In this document: piece after piece, positions 25,576 to 33,654 of the stretch
Layout: each line of letters begins with the position of its first letter
How positions within the stretch are numbered: position 1 is the first letter of the stretch
Source of the DNA: Deltaproteobacteria bacterium UBA2409
GTDB lineage: Bacteria > Bdellovibrionota_C > UBA2361 > DDRT01
Direction: 5' to 3'
Assembly: GCA_002343185.1 (NCBI GenBank)
Contig: DDRT01000005.1
Coordinates: 44,337-85,989 of the forward strand
Length of the DNA: 41,653 nucleotides
Made by a program: the position numbers and the translations under genes
The notes under the pieces: model-generated
Database searches by the model: none
The model's input: only the letters and a program-made list of their open reading frames with translations
Told to the model about the DNA's origin: nothing

Positions 25576-27000
25576 CTAAGATGCGTTAACTATGTGTTTC
25601 GACGACCTTCTATCGAACCTAGTTGATCCTGAAATATCTTCAAATTCGATCTGATTCCATGAATGGACAATAACTACATCAGTAGCGACACCTTTGCCGT
25701 TACGTAATTTTTCTAGTTCGTGTACCTGATTAGTAGCAAGTTGCTCTAGTTTTGTTAAAAGACTGTGTAAATTATCATCGAAATTTTCATCGTTAGGGAT
25801 AATTATATAAACTGTACCAAGACCGTTCACTAGAGCAGCCCCTGCATCTGACATCGTATCGCCTACCATTACCATAGAACTTCGCTGAAAAAAGTATTTT
25901 TTGCTTTGTTCTCCGTTTTGTAGCATGTATCTAGGCTTTTCACTTTCCGGTATTGCTGAATATTTTTCTTGAAATGCTATGTCTTTGATACTCTTTGCAA
26001 CAGTTCTTACACCATCAATTAGCCATTTGTCGCTACCGTTCTCTTTACGAACTTTTGGAGCATCTCCCCTGACGACATCGCATAGATCATAAAGTGATGG
26101 TGGATAATCTGGAGCCGGATTATGATCTGATGTTTCAACAGCTTGATCGATATTAGTTTGATAGCCACTCAAAAGATCTGCAGGTACATCCGGCTGTTTA
26201 GCTGAGAAGAATTTTAATGCCCTCACAGTATTATTGTGGGGAGCTGCACTACAAACCCCAACGTACATGCCGGAACTTTTTGCTCTAAGGATTAATGCCG
26301 CTGAACCTTCAACTGGCCTGCAAGCATGTAGCATCTCGTTAAATTTGTGCGGATCTCTTTGAATTCGCTCAACTAGCTCTTTAAAGACTGCAGGAACGAT
26401 GGAAAATGGGTACTCCTGTCTGGCCCCAGCTATATACACATCAGACAAGGAATCTTCAGATGCCTCTACAACATCATGCCTGAATCCATTAACCAGTCGG
26501 TGTTCATAATATGGAGATTTCGTATCACCGTATGTGTAGTTATACCTTGTACCGCCAATTGCTCTTTCAATTAATTGGGTTAGCTCTGCTATATCGCCAT
26601 CAAGTCCTCTTTTAAGACAATCTTTGAAACCTCGACCATCGACTGACCTAAATGTCTCCCAAAACTCAACCCATTTACGGTCTGAATCAGGATCATCGAT
26701 TTTAGTAATCTCCTCAAGGTAGGGATGCCTTACACTCCTTAAGGCTTCCCTAATGACTCTTGCATAGCATGCGAATGCATTTGCATAGAGTCCATCCTCT
26801 GTATCATAGATAGTTCCGTCTGCATCTAAAATAAGAGCTAATGCTGTCTGTTTAATAGGGCTACACGTGACAGTGACGCTAATTCCTAATTTTGAAAGCT
26901 TACTCAAGATCTGATCTCGCCTTGCGCTTGAAGCAAAAGAATCATCTGTCGGTTTAAAATCTTGAGGTATTCGTCCTATGGATATTGGCTCTCCAGTCAT
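25576..27000 (-). CDS. large HAD-superfamily hydrolase
   Basis: The 474-residue protein has complete HAD motifs: motif I LILDADGTIYDTEDGLYANA (about residues 56-75), motif II in GVCSAAPHNNTV (near 250) and motif IV MVMVGDTMSDAGAALVNGLG (about 378-397). It is about twice the length of ordinary phosphatases of this class. A long cap-like insert lies between motifs I and II, and an extra region before motif IV contains SLYDLCDVVRGDAPKV. Substrate is unknown; a sugar phosphate is plausible from the surroundings. The 153-base gap upstream of the gene holds no clear promoter that I can define. Confidence 0.75.
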   Translation of the reverse strand: MTGEPISIGRIPQDFKPTDDSFASSARRDQILSKLSKLGISVTVTCSPIKQTALALILDADGTIYDTEDGLYANAFACYARVIREALRSVRHPYLEEITKIDDPDSDRKWVEFWETFRSVDGRGFKDCLKRGLDGDIAELTQLIERAIGGTRYNYTYGDTKSPYYEHRLVNGFRHDVVEASEDSLSDVYIAGARQEYPFSIVPAVFKELVERIQRDPHKFNEMLHACRPVEGSAALILRAKSSGMYVGVCSAAPHNNTVRALKFFSAKQPDVPADLLSGYQTNIDQAVETSDHNPAPDYPPSLYDLCDVVRGDAPKVRKENGSDKWLIDGVRTVAKSIKDIAFQEKYSAIPESEKPRYMLQNGEQSKKYFFQRSSMVMVGDTMSDAGAALVNGLGTVYIIIPNDENFDDNLHSLLTKLEQLATNQVHELEKLRNGKGVATDVVIVHSWNQIEFEDISGSTRFDRRSSKHIVNAS

Positions 27001-27153
27001 ATTTTGCTCTTACCATAAAAACAAAAAGAGTCGTTAGTCCACCCCGATTTAAAAACTACTGATGCCGAACTTTGAAACATCTAATATTGATGTATCAGAA
27101 ATCAAATTCTTAACAAAGTACCCAAAGTAAATAGCTGTTGTCTGAACTGAATC

Positions 27154-27639
27154 CTATGAGTTATTTCTAGATTCAAGATATTGAATTATCTCGGTTATTG
27201 CCTCGTCTGGTGGGGCAGATATATGGACTTTTAGGCAATTTTTTGGTTCTTCAAGGATCTCCAGCTGGCTATCTAACAATTTTGGGTTCATAAAGTGGCT
27301 TTTTCTACTAGTTAGTCTTTCATAAAGAAGCTCTCTGTCTCCATGTAGAAAAATAATTATTGATCGATTTGAAGAGGATAAAAGTAGTTTCCTATACTTC
27401 TCTTTAAGAGCTGAACAAGCAAGGACCGTACAATCAATTTCCCTAATTGCGTCACTCATTGACTTAAGCCAAGGTTCTCTGTCTGTATCTGTAAGTGGAA
27501 TGCCTGATGCCATCTTTTTCTTGTTATCTTCAGAATGAAAATCGTCCGCCTCTAAAAAAGTATATCCAATTCTAGCTGCTAGCTCTTTACCGATTGTTGA
27601 TTTTCCAGATCCGGCAACACCCATAATCAGAATTAACAT
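27154..27639 (-). CDS. gntK: gluconokinase, GntK type
   Basis: The 161-residue enzyme phosphorylates gluconate to 6-phosphogluconate. It has the P-loop GVAGSGKS (7-14), LEADDFHSEDNKKKMASGIP with the substrate-binding Asp-Phe-His, and PLTDTDREPWL. Then come VLACSALKEKYR and the lid RKSHFMNPKLLDSQLEILEE. Length and order match E. coli GntK/IdnK. A weak promoter (TTGAGA, 16 bases, TAAGAC) lies eight bases before the ATG. It is divergent from the HAD gene at 27719. It supplies the last step of the glucose oxidation route suggested by its neighbours. Confidence 0.93.
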   Translation of the reverse strand: MLILIMGVAGSGKSTIGKELAARIGYTFLEADDFHSEDNKKKMASGIPLTDTDREPWLKSMSDAIREIDCTVLACSALKEKYRKLLLSSSNRSIIIFLHGDRELLYERLTSRKSHFMNPKLLDSQLEILEEPKNCLKVHISAPPDEAITEIIQYLESRNNS

Positions 27640-27679
27640 AATTCAAAGTCTTACTTGTGTAGAGCTAAATCTCAAGTGT

Positions 27680-27708
27680 TTGAGTAGCGATCGCGTTTGA
27701 TAGATAAT
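27680..27708 (+). promoter_or_regulatory. promoter of the small HAD gene
   Basis: TTGAGT (27680-27685), 17 bases, GATAAT (27703-27708), then ten bases to the ATG at 27719. The leader would be only about three or four bases. It is back to back with the gntK promoter region. Confidence 0.5.
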
Positions 27709-27718
27709 AATTGAAATT

Positions 27719-28489
27719 ATGAGTGAAATTGCTGTTTTAACCGATCTAAATGGAACCCTTGATAGGGCCGAACGAATAAGGCAAGAACTTTGGAGAACTG
27801 CATGTTTTGAGGTTCTAGGTTTTCAGGGAGAAGCTGACATATTTAAAGCGTCACTTGGATTAGCAGGTAAAGACGTAATACCAGCTGTTGGAGCCGCTAT
27901 GAGAGAGGCTGGATATAGCAACGTTACAGATGAGGATGTTGGGAGAGTTTACAAACGAAGAAATATAATTCTAGAAAATGAAGGTTATGAGGCTAAAGGC
28001 TACCCATTTAGAGAAGGAGCAGTAGAGCTTTTAAGAGAGCTACATGGATTTGGATTCCCTATTGCAATAGTGACTTCTGAAACAGAAGCCCATGCGATGA
28101 GATCTGCAGAACGTAATGGAATTAAAGATCTTATAGCCGGCGTTGTAGGGCGGGACACTAAAGTTGATGGTAATGAGTTAAAAAGAAAACCAGACTCCAT
28201 GCCTTATGATGTTGCAGCTAGAAGGATTGAGGAGCATAGGGAAGCAAAAATCAGATTTGTAGCGATGGAAGATACAGCACCAGGTATGTTTGCTGCTCTT
28301 ACAAGTAGACCTGTAGAGGATCTAGTACACTCAAGAGATATTCAAGGTTCATGGGACATTGCTAAGCAGATGGAGAGAATTAGCGGAGGAATGTTTTCTC
28401 AAGATGAATTACTTAAAAATATAGCACTTCAAGATGCTGATTTTGGGCAGATTGCGGAGTTTTTTAGAGAGATGAGAAAAGTGCTGTAG
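27719..28489 (+). CDS. HAD-superfamily protein with altered motif I
   Basis: The 256-residue protein looks like a beta-phosphoglucomutase/CbbY-type HAD protein with an alpha-helical cap. Motif I reads TDLNGTL (residues 8-14). The nucleophile D9 is present but the usual general acid-base Asp two residues on is Asn (N11). The codon is AAT, one base from GAT. Motif II is AIVTSETEAHAM, and motif IV is FVAMEDTAPGMFAAL. Loss of the second Asp normally weakens phosphatase or phosphomutase activity, so the chemistry may be changed. It is divergent from gntK and faces the convergent vapC. Confidence 0.7.
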   Translation: MSEIAVLTDLNGTLDRAERIRQELWRTACFEVLGFQGEADIFKASLGLAGKDVIPAVGAAMREAGYSNVTDEDVGRVYKRRNIILENEGYEAKGYPFREGAVELLRELHGFGFPIAIVTSETEAHAMRSAERNGIKDLIAGVVGRDTKVDGNELKRKPDSMPYDVAARRIEEHREAKIRFVAMEDTAPGMFAALTSRPVEDLVHSRDIQGSWDIAKQMERISGGMFSQDELLKNIALQDADFGQIAEFFREMRKVL

Positions 28490-28499
28490 TGTTCCTATA

Positions 28500-28919
28500 C
28501 TAAAATGGATTTACTATCCTTACACCTTCAATTTTCTGGCCATCACTTAAATCCTCAGTAAACAACGTATCACATCCACTAAAGATCGCAGCGGATATAA
28601 TTGAAGAATCATAAAATGAATACTTAGTTTTTTTTGATATTTCCAGTGCTTTTAAAAAAAGTTCAGTAGACCATGTTACAAAATAAAGAGGTTTAAGTAT
28701 TTTGAGAAAATAAAGTTTAAGCTCATCGTGCGTGAATGTAGGCTTGAACTTCTTTAATGCTACATTAGAAAACTCATTTATGACCTGATAGCTAATATGC
28801 CCATCTCCGGACTGAATTGCCGTTCTTATCAGCTCTTTTGCGATATTCGCTTTTTTTATTTGTTTACTGTCGAAGCTATAAATAAAAATATTAGTATCTA
28901 AAAAAAACTTACCGTTCAT
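28500..28919 (-). CDS. vapC: PIN-domain toxin, VapC family
   Basis: The 139-residue protein is a PIN-domain ribonuclease. The first acidic residue is in FFLDTNIFIYSFD (D8), the second in VINEFSNVAL, the third in FYDSSIISAAIFSGCDTLF and the last in FTEDLSDGQ. This is the VapC pattern, cutting RNA with Mg ions. Its start overlaps the end of the ribbon-helix-helix gene upstream by 11 bases, the normal antitoxin-toxin arrangement. The stop lies ten bases from the convergent HAD gene, with no visible terminator. Confidence 0.88.
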   Translation of the reverse strand: MNGKFFLDTNIFIYSFDSKQIKKANIAKELIRTAIQSGDGHISYQVINEFSNVALKKFKPTFTHDELKLYFLKILKPLYFVTWSTELFLKALEISKKTKYSFYDSSIISAAIFSGCDTLFTEDLSDGQKIEGVRIVNPF

Positions 28920-29148
28920 TTAACTCTTCACGTGAAAATTTGCGGCCAGAATTTATGTGGCTAAGCTGTTCCATTATGGAGTCAAATTGATCCGAGGTAA
29001 CTGCTGGCCTAGTAAACTGAGAAAGCCATTCACGGAAAGCATCATTGAGACTGATATTCTCTTGCTTTGCAAAAAGTCTAGCTTTTTTAATTAAAAGAGG
29101 ATCGGCGCTAAATGTAATATTAAGTAGTTTTTTCTTCGATCGACTCAT
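28909..29148 (-). CDS. vapB: ribbon-helix-helix antitoxin, VapB-like
   Basis: The 79-residue protein has a ribbon-helix-helix core: strand LLNITFSAD, helix PLLIKKARLFAKQEN and helix SLNDAFREWLSQF. Its C-terminal tail would clamp the toxin. I start it at the ATG at 29148 rather than a GTG at 29163. The GTG lies upstream of the expected transcription start, while the ATG is six bases after a -10 box with a good -35 box. It overlaps vapC and probably represses its own promoter, as is usual for such pairs. Confidence 0.8.
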   Translation of the reverse strand: MSRSKKKLLNITFSADPLLIKKARLFAKQENISLNDAFREWLSQFTRPAVTSDQFDSIMEQLSHINSGRKFSREELNER

Positions 29149-29154
29149 AAGGGT

Positions 29155-29183
29155 ATAGTACACGAGTTTCGTGTGATTTTCAA
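29155..29183 (-). promoter_or_regulatory. leaderless promoter of the vapBC operon
   Basis: On the minus strand TTGAAA (29178-29183), 17 bases, TACTAT (29155-29160), then six bases to the ATG at 29148. The spacer includes ACACGAAACTCGTGT, a palindrome with CACGA/TCGTG arms. It is a natural operator candidate for the antitoxin. Confidence 0.6.
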
Positions 29184-29208
29184 GCTGTTTTTTAAGGGGG
29201 GCCTAGAA

Positions 29209-30093
29209 TCACTCTAGCCCTGTTGATAAAAGAAGCCATCTTCTCTCATTTCTTCCTCTGCTGCTCTCTTCAATCCATCCTCTAGCTCGTGACTCAAAAA
29301 GAAAATAGAAATTACCATCAGTGCCAGCTGCAGCAGAAGGGGGATTCGGATCAAGTGCACCCTTTTCTACAGCACGTTTTACAACATTATCAAAGCTAGA
29401 AACTCCAGAACTGAAAATCGACTCAATTCTTAAAAGCTCTCCTTTAGGTGAAAGTACAGCTCTAAATCTTACATTTCCCTCAATTTTTTGTAACTCTGCT
29501 ATCGATAAGCCTAAAAAACCTCCACCCTTAATTTGAGCAAATACCTGCTCAGCAACGCGTCTTACAAAAGTAGCGAACTTATCTGCTTTTGCGTTAAGCA
29601 TTGTAATCTCACCATCTGAAACGGAGGGGAGATAGTCTTGAACTCCTGCTGAGAGATTTGGTTTTTGATCAGTGATAAGACTTTTTAAGAGAGACTCTTG
29701 GGAGAGCTTTAGGGTTGATAATTTTTGGGAGTCAGGAGAGGAAGAACGGGGGTCAGGCCGGGAGGGTCTATCGTCTGCGTCAGCAGACGAAGCAGAAAAA
29801 CGGGGGTCAGGCCGGGAGGCCTGACCAGGTGGAGACGGCAAAATCCTATTCGGTTCGTCGGATCTTTTTATTATCTCTTTTTTTGCACTTGAATCATGAT
29901 CTGAAATGTTTTTAGTTTCTTCTGGTGGAGACTCTTTGTTTTCTGATGGTGAAACAATCTGTTTTCTTTCTTCAAAGATGATGCTCGCTTCAAAAACCTC
30001 AGGGAATGTAACTTTATTTGTATTTAAAAGTAATAAAAGCGCTGTTAGATGAAAAAATAGGGACAGGAAAACAAAATAAGGGAGCGCTCGCAC
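29209..30093 (-). CDS. TonB/TolA-like envelope protein with in-frame palindromic repeat
   Basis: The 294-residue protein has one N-terminal membrane anchor (FVFLSLFFHLTALLLLLN, residues 8-25). A long charged, proline-containing linker follows, then a C-terminal domain of TonB/TolA type (about 195-275): GNVRFRAVLSPKGELLRIES, then FDNVVKRAVEKGALDPNP. This fits energy transduction from the inner membrane to the outer membrane, or a TolA-like role. The linker contains a translated copy of an 80-base palindromic repeat (29748-29827), giving the doubled peptide SRPDPR around ADADD. The gene starts at GTG, without a Shine-Dalgarno site, and is divergent from tatA. No ExbB/ExbD genes are in the window. 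Confidence 0.65.
   Translation of the reverse strand: MRALPYFVFLSLFFHLTALLLLLNTNKVTFPEVFEASIIFEERKQIVSPSENKESPPEETKNISDHDSSAKKEIIKRSDEPNRILPSPPGQASRPDPRFSASSADADDRPSRPDPRSSSPDSQKLSTLKLSQESLLKSLITDQKPNLSAGVQDYLPSVSDGEITMLNAKADKFATFVRRVAEQVFAQIKGGGFLGLSIAELQKIEGNVRFRAVLSPKGELLRIESIFSSGVSSFDNVVKRAVEKGALDPNPPSAAAGTDGNFYFLFESRARGWIEESSRGRNERRWLLLSTGLE
29748..29827. repeat. 80-bp palindromic repeat, copy a (inside the TonB-like gene)
   Basis: The unit contains a GGGGGTCAGGCCGG arm twice, a perfect 8-bp hairpin TCGTCTGC-GTCA-GCAGACGA in the middle, and a palindromic end GGTCAGGCC-GGGA-GGCCTGACC. Copy b at 36973-37052 has the same 80-bp length and differs at about six positions by my count. Here the repeat is read through in frame by the minus-strand gene. 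Confidence 0.9.
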
Positions 30094-30122
30094 TTTAAAG
30101 CAGGGTATCAGGTTTTACTCCA

Positions 30123-30152
30123 TCGACAAGTACCTGAAGAGATCGTTATAAT
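30123..30152 (+). promoter_or_regulatory. promoter of tatA
   Basis: TCGACA (30123-30128), an 18-base spacer and a perfect TATAAT (30147-30152) stand nine bases before the ATG at 30162. The leader would be two or three bases long. Confidence 0.55.
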
Positions 30153-30161
30153 GATATTGTT

Positions 30162-30356
30162 ATGTTTGGTCTTAGCCCCCTTGAATTAGGAATCATTGGT
30201 CTATTAATTGTTCTACTTTTTGGCACTAGAAGGCTGCCAGAGCTAGGAAGTGGGTTAGGTCAGGCTATTCAAAATTTCAAAAAAGCATACCGCGACGCCG
30301 ATACTTTGGATGTAACCCCTAAGGAAGAGAAGAAAGAGGAGAAAAAGGAGGGGTAA
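30162..30356 (+). CDS. tatA: Sec-independent protein translocase subunit TatA
   Basis: The 64-residue protein is a typical TatA/TatE: membrane helix LELGIIGLLIVLLFG (7-21), the FGTRRLPELGSGLGQAIQNF hinge and amphipathic helix with the conserved FG, and a Lys/Glu-rich tail. TatA oligomers form the pathway for folded proteins across the inner membrane. tatB and tatC are not next to it, so the Tat genes are split in this genome, or this is the lone pore subunit. The stop codon lies inside the terminator stem that follows. Confidence 0.93.
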   Translation: MFGLSPLELGIIGLLIVLLFGTRRLPELGSGLGQAIQNFKKAYRDADTLDVTPKEEKKEEKKEG

Positions 30357-30375
30357 TTTACCCCTAATCTTTTTT
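30349..30375 (+). terminator. rho-independent terminator after tatA
   Basis: A perfect 7-bp stem AGGGGTA-ATT-TACCCCT (30349-30365) is followed by AATC and six T residues (30370-30375). It overlaps the tatA stop codon. Transcription of sthA therefore needs its own start. Confidence 0.8.
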
Positions 30376-30399
30376 CCTAGACTCTCCGATAGAACCCTT

Positions 30400-31884
30400 G
30401 TGGAGAGAAACGAGTACGATCTAGTCATTATTGGCTCAGGGCCAGGTGGTCAAAAAGCAGCCATTCAGGCAGGAAAGCTTGGAAAACACGTTCTTGTAAT
30501 AGATGAGAACTCAAAACTTGGCGGAATCTGTCTTCACGATGGAACAATTCCTAGTAAGTCATTTAGAGAAGCGATCTTGCATCTTTCTGGATACAAAGAA
30601 CGATCACACTACGGACGTGCATACCGAGTTAAAGATCAGATTACAATGGAAGATCTTACCAATAGAACTAATGGAATTGTAACAACCATCGAACAAACAA
30701 TAAGAAGCCAACTAACAAGAAACAATATTGAGTGTGTTGCAGGACGTGCATCAATAGTCTCTCCAAATCAGGTAAAATTTACAGCAAAAAATAAAGAGCA
30801 GCTTGTTACAGCAGATAAGATCATAATTGCTACAGGAACAAGACCGTTTCAACCAAAAGGTTTTGATTTCGATGGAAAAATAATTCTTGATAGTGATTCT
30901 ATTCTTCATATGAAGAAGATTCCACGCAGCCTCAGTATAGTTGGTGGAGGAGTTATCGGGTGCGAATACGGAACGATGTTTGCAACACTAGGTGTGAAAG
31001 TAACAATCGTTGAGGCAAGGTCGCATCTACTAGCGTTTGTTGATCGTGAATTAGTGGATACTCTTACCTATAAACTTAGAGAGCAAAAAGCACTTGTTAT
31101 TACAGATGATAAGGTAGTTAGGTGCGCAAGATCGCCAGATGGAAGAGCCGTAACATATCTTGAAAGTGGAAAAAGAATAGTAACTGACGTACTTCTCATT
31201 TCCGCTGGAAGACAAGGAAACGTCTGGGGATTAGGTCTCGAAAGTCTAGGCATAGAAGTTTCAGATCGTGGAATAATATCGGTAAATTCAAATTATCAAA
31301 CAACAGTACCAAATATCTATGCAGTCGGTGACGTAATCGGCGCACCTGCATTAGCTGCAACTGCGATAGAGCAGGGAAGAGCAGCAGCCTGTCATGCGTT
31401 TGATTTAAGAGATCACTCACCAAAACTTCCAATTCCATACGGAATTTATACTATTCCTGAAATCGCAATGGTCGGAAGAACTGAGGCAGAGCTTAGTAAA
31501 GAAAAGATCCCGTATGAGGTCGGAATTTCAAGATTCAGCGAAGTTGAAAGAGGAAAAATCGTTGGAGAGGATTCAGGAGTCTTAAAACTGCTCTTTCATA
31601 GAGGAACTCTTCAAATATTGGGGGTTCATGTCATAGGTGATAATGCTGCAGAGCTTGTTCATATAGGTCAAGCAATTATGTGCTTTGAAGGGGGAATCGA
31701 AACCCTCGCTCATATGGTCTTTAACTATCCAACACTTTCCCAAGCCTATAAAACTGCTGCTCTTGATGGATTAAATAAAGTTATAGCCGCTGCCGGGCTT
31801 CCTGATGAAGATCCATACTCTGTTTTTGACGAAACAGTCACAAATATTGATGCAGCAAAAAAAGCACTTAGTGCACTTCGGTAG
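30400..31884 (+). CDS. sthA: soluble pyridine nucleotide transhydrogenase
   Basis: The 494-residue flavoprotein transfers hydride between NADPH and NAD. It has the FAD loop VIIGSGPGGQKAA (9-21) and GGICLHDGTIPSKSF. There only one of the two redox cysteines of lipoamide dehydrogenase remains, as in E. coli SthA (GGGCTHWGTIPSK). The NAD loop is SIVGGGVIGCEYG, the second FAD motif IYAVGDVIGAPALAATAIEQ, and the end has HMVFNYPTLSQAYKTAALDG. It starts at GTG; a GATAGA box lies six bases upstream of that codon, so the transcript may be leaderless. With a dehydrogenase-rich sugar locus nearby, it could balance NADPH from glucose oxidation. Confidence 0.9.
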   Translation: MERNEYDLVIIGSGPGGQKAAIQAGKLGKHVLVIDENSKLGGICLHDGTIPSKSFREAILHLSGYKERSHYGRAYRVKDQITMEDLTNRTNGIVTTIEQTIRSQLTRNNIECVAGRASIVSPNQVKFTAKNKEQLVTADKIIIATGTRPFQPKGFDFDGKIILDSDSILHMKKIPRSLSIVGGGVIGCEYGTMFATLGVKVTIVEARSHLLAFVDRELVDTLTYKLREQKALVITDDKVVRCARSPDGRAVTYLESGKRIVTDVLLISAGRQGNVWGLGLESLGIEVSDRGIISVNSNYQTTVPNIYAVGDVIGAPALAATAIEQGRAAACHAFDLRDHSPKLPIPYGIYTIPEIAMVGRTEAELSKEKIPYEVGISRFSEVERGKIVGEDSGVLKLLFHRGTLQILGVHVIGDNAAELVHIGQAIMCFEGGIETLAHMVFNYPTLSQAYKTAALDGLNKVIAAAGLPDEDPYSVFDETVTNIDAAKKALSALR

Positions 31885-31911
31885 TTATAAGATTTAGTCT
31901 ATATTGAGTCT

Positions 31912-33624
31912 GTGTCGCAAGTTAATTTTACGCAGGCAGACCAGATTGCATGGAAAAGACGAGTAGAAGGCGCTAAGGCTCGTCTTAACTCCGAAGTAGA
32001 AGAAGATGGTAGAAACCAACTAAGTGAACTCACTGAAGGCCTAAGTCCGCCGGAGGAATTTGAATTTGATCCACAAGAACTTACTGATCCATTTGAAATC
32101 GCTGATTTTATATTGAGACTTCCGCTCCACATTTTGTCGAGGGCAACTAGAAAGATTAATGATTCTATTACAATGGAAACACTTTTAGATAATCAAGCTA
32201 TTAGTGAGTCTCTGATGGAAGGGGGGATAATTGGTGACATTTCGACAAGGGAAGAGTATGAAAGAACTAGGTTACTTCATTTAAGCGCACTCCCATATTC
32301 ATTGAAGAATGTACTCATGGATTTCCTAGCAAATGCTTTAGTCAAAGGAGACTTTCTTGGAGCAGATCTGGATTTCTTAGATACTAAAAACTTCAGGAAA
32401 ACAGTAAGTGCGATCAAGAGTGATGTTCGTAAGTCGGTGGATAGGCACGATGATTTGATGGTTGGTGGCTATTTTCTTAGTAGAACATTTCTAACTTATG
32501 ATTCAATGACAAGAGGCCTTGCCTACATAGAAGATAATCTTGCTCCTTTCGATCGGGATGCTTTGCAAGATACTTTTAGAACTGGGCATATGCTTGCATC
32601 TACAGAGGATGAAATTTTTGAACACCTTAAGATTTTCAATGAAAGCTTGCTTCCTATATCTGCTAGTAAAGCAGGTTCTGTTGCCAGGAATACTTGCAAA
32701 GAGTTTTATACAAAACTTCTCAAGGCAACAATTCTTACCGACTATATTAGGCTTCGTGGGTTTTTATTAACAGATCGACAACTTATAGACATTTGGAATA
32801 GCTACTCAGATCCTTGGGGAATTAGAAATAGCAAACCAATCGAAAATATCCGAAAATGTCAAATATATCTTGCAACAAAGCATCCCGAGCTTTCGCATGA
32901 AGAGCAGATGGAGATCGCAACCAGATACATGTTTGCTGCTGATCCAATAGCTAAAGTCGAAAATTTATTAAAGCCACGTGCAACAAATTCTTCAACAAAG
33001 CCTACTGTCTCAAAAGAGGAAGTATTAGTAACAAAATCATTCAAAGAATCTCTTTTAGATTCATTTGCAACGCTTATCAAAACCTATCTTCCTAATGATG
33101 ATGACCCTAAAGAGTTAGTTGGATTTTTATATGAAAGATACAAAAGATCCCACTCCGTAACATATGACACAATATTGAATGCATTTAGATCCTCTTCAAA
33201 TAGATCAGAATTACTAGCTCAACTTCCTCTTGAAAAAGTTGTAGTTCCTGCCGTGGAGATGCCTTCTGTATCTACTGATAAGACATTACAACCAAAGCCG
33301 ATACCGAAAGATCAAATTGAGGTGTATTTTCATCGAGGGGACTCAGGGCAGGCACAATATCAAGAATGGTTAGAGACGATAACCGACCCCACATATGAAA
33401 AAAGAATTCAACAATCAATAGAAAAGTTTAGAGTGGGCATTGGTGATGCTAAACAACTACAAGATAGTTGTTTAAGTGAGCTAAGAATACATATAGGCCC
33501 AGGATATAGGGTTTATTATGTGCGCATTAAAAATCGTGCTGTAATTCTTGGTGGTGGAAAAAAAGATGATCAAAATCGAGATATGGTTTACTTTGAAAAT
33601 ATTGCTAAGGGTTATATCCACTGA
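31912..33624 (+). CDS. large protein with C-terminal RelE/HigB-type toxin domain
   Basis: The 570-residue protein is a fusion. Residues 1 to about 400 are helical and unfamiliar. A linker follows, then residues 469-570 match the RelE/ParE-superfamily 'addiction module killer' proteins: AQYQEWLETITDP, RIQQSIEKFRVGIGDAKQL, LSELRIHIGPGYRVYYVRI, VILGGGKKDDQNRDM. Stand-alone members are only ~100 residues. No antitoxin gene follows, since the next gene is on the other strand. The N-terminal part may itself restrain or target the toxin. The start is GTG, six bases after TATATT (31900-31905), with no Shine-Dalgarno site. Toxin activity is inferred. Confidence 0.6.
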   Translation: MSQVNFTQADQIAWKRRVEGAKARLNSEVEEDGRNQLSELTEGLSPPEEFEFDPQELTDPFEIADFILRLPLHILSRATRKINDSITMETLLDNQAISESLMEGGIIGDISTREEYERTRLLHLSALPYSLKNVLMDFLANALVKGDFLGADLDFLDTKNFRKTVSAIKSDVRKSVDRHDDLMVGGYFLSRTFLTYDSMTRGLAYIEDNLAPFDRDALQDTFRTGHMLASTEDEIFEHLKIFNESLLPISASKAGSVARNTCKEFYTKLLKATILTDYIRLRGFLLTDRQLIDIWNSYSDPWGIRNSKPIENIRKCQIYLATKHPELSHEEQMEIATRYMFAADPIAKVENLLKPRATNSSTKPTVSKEEVLVTKSFKESLLDSFATLIKTYLPNDDDPKELVGFLYERYKRSHSVTYDTILNAFRSSSNRSELLAQLPLEKVVVPAVEMPSVSTDKTLQPKPIPKDQIEVYFHRGDSGQAQYQEWLETITDPTYEKRIQQSIEKFRVGIGDAKQLQDSCLSELRIHIGPGYRVYYVRIKNRAVILGGGKKDDQNRDMVYFENIAKGYIH

Positions 33625-33654
33625 ATACTTCAGGGTCAGGACTTATCATCCAAG

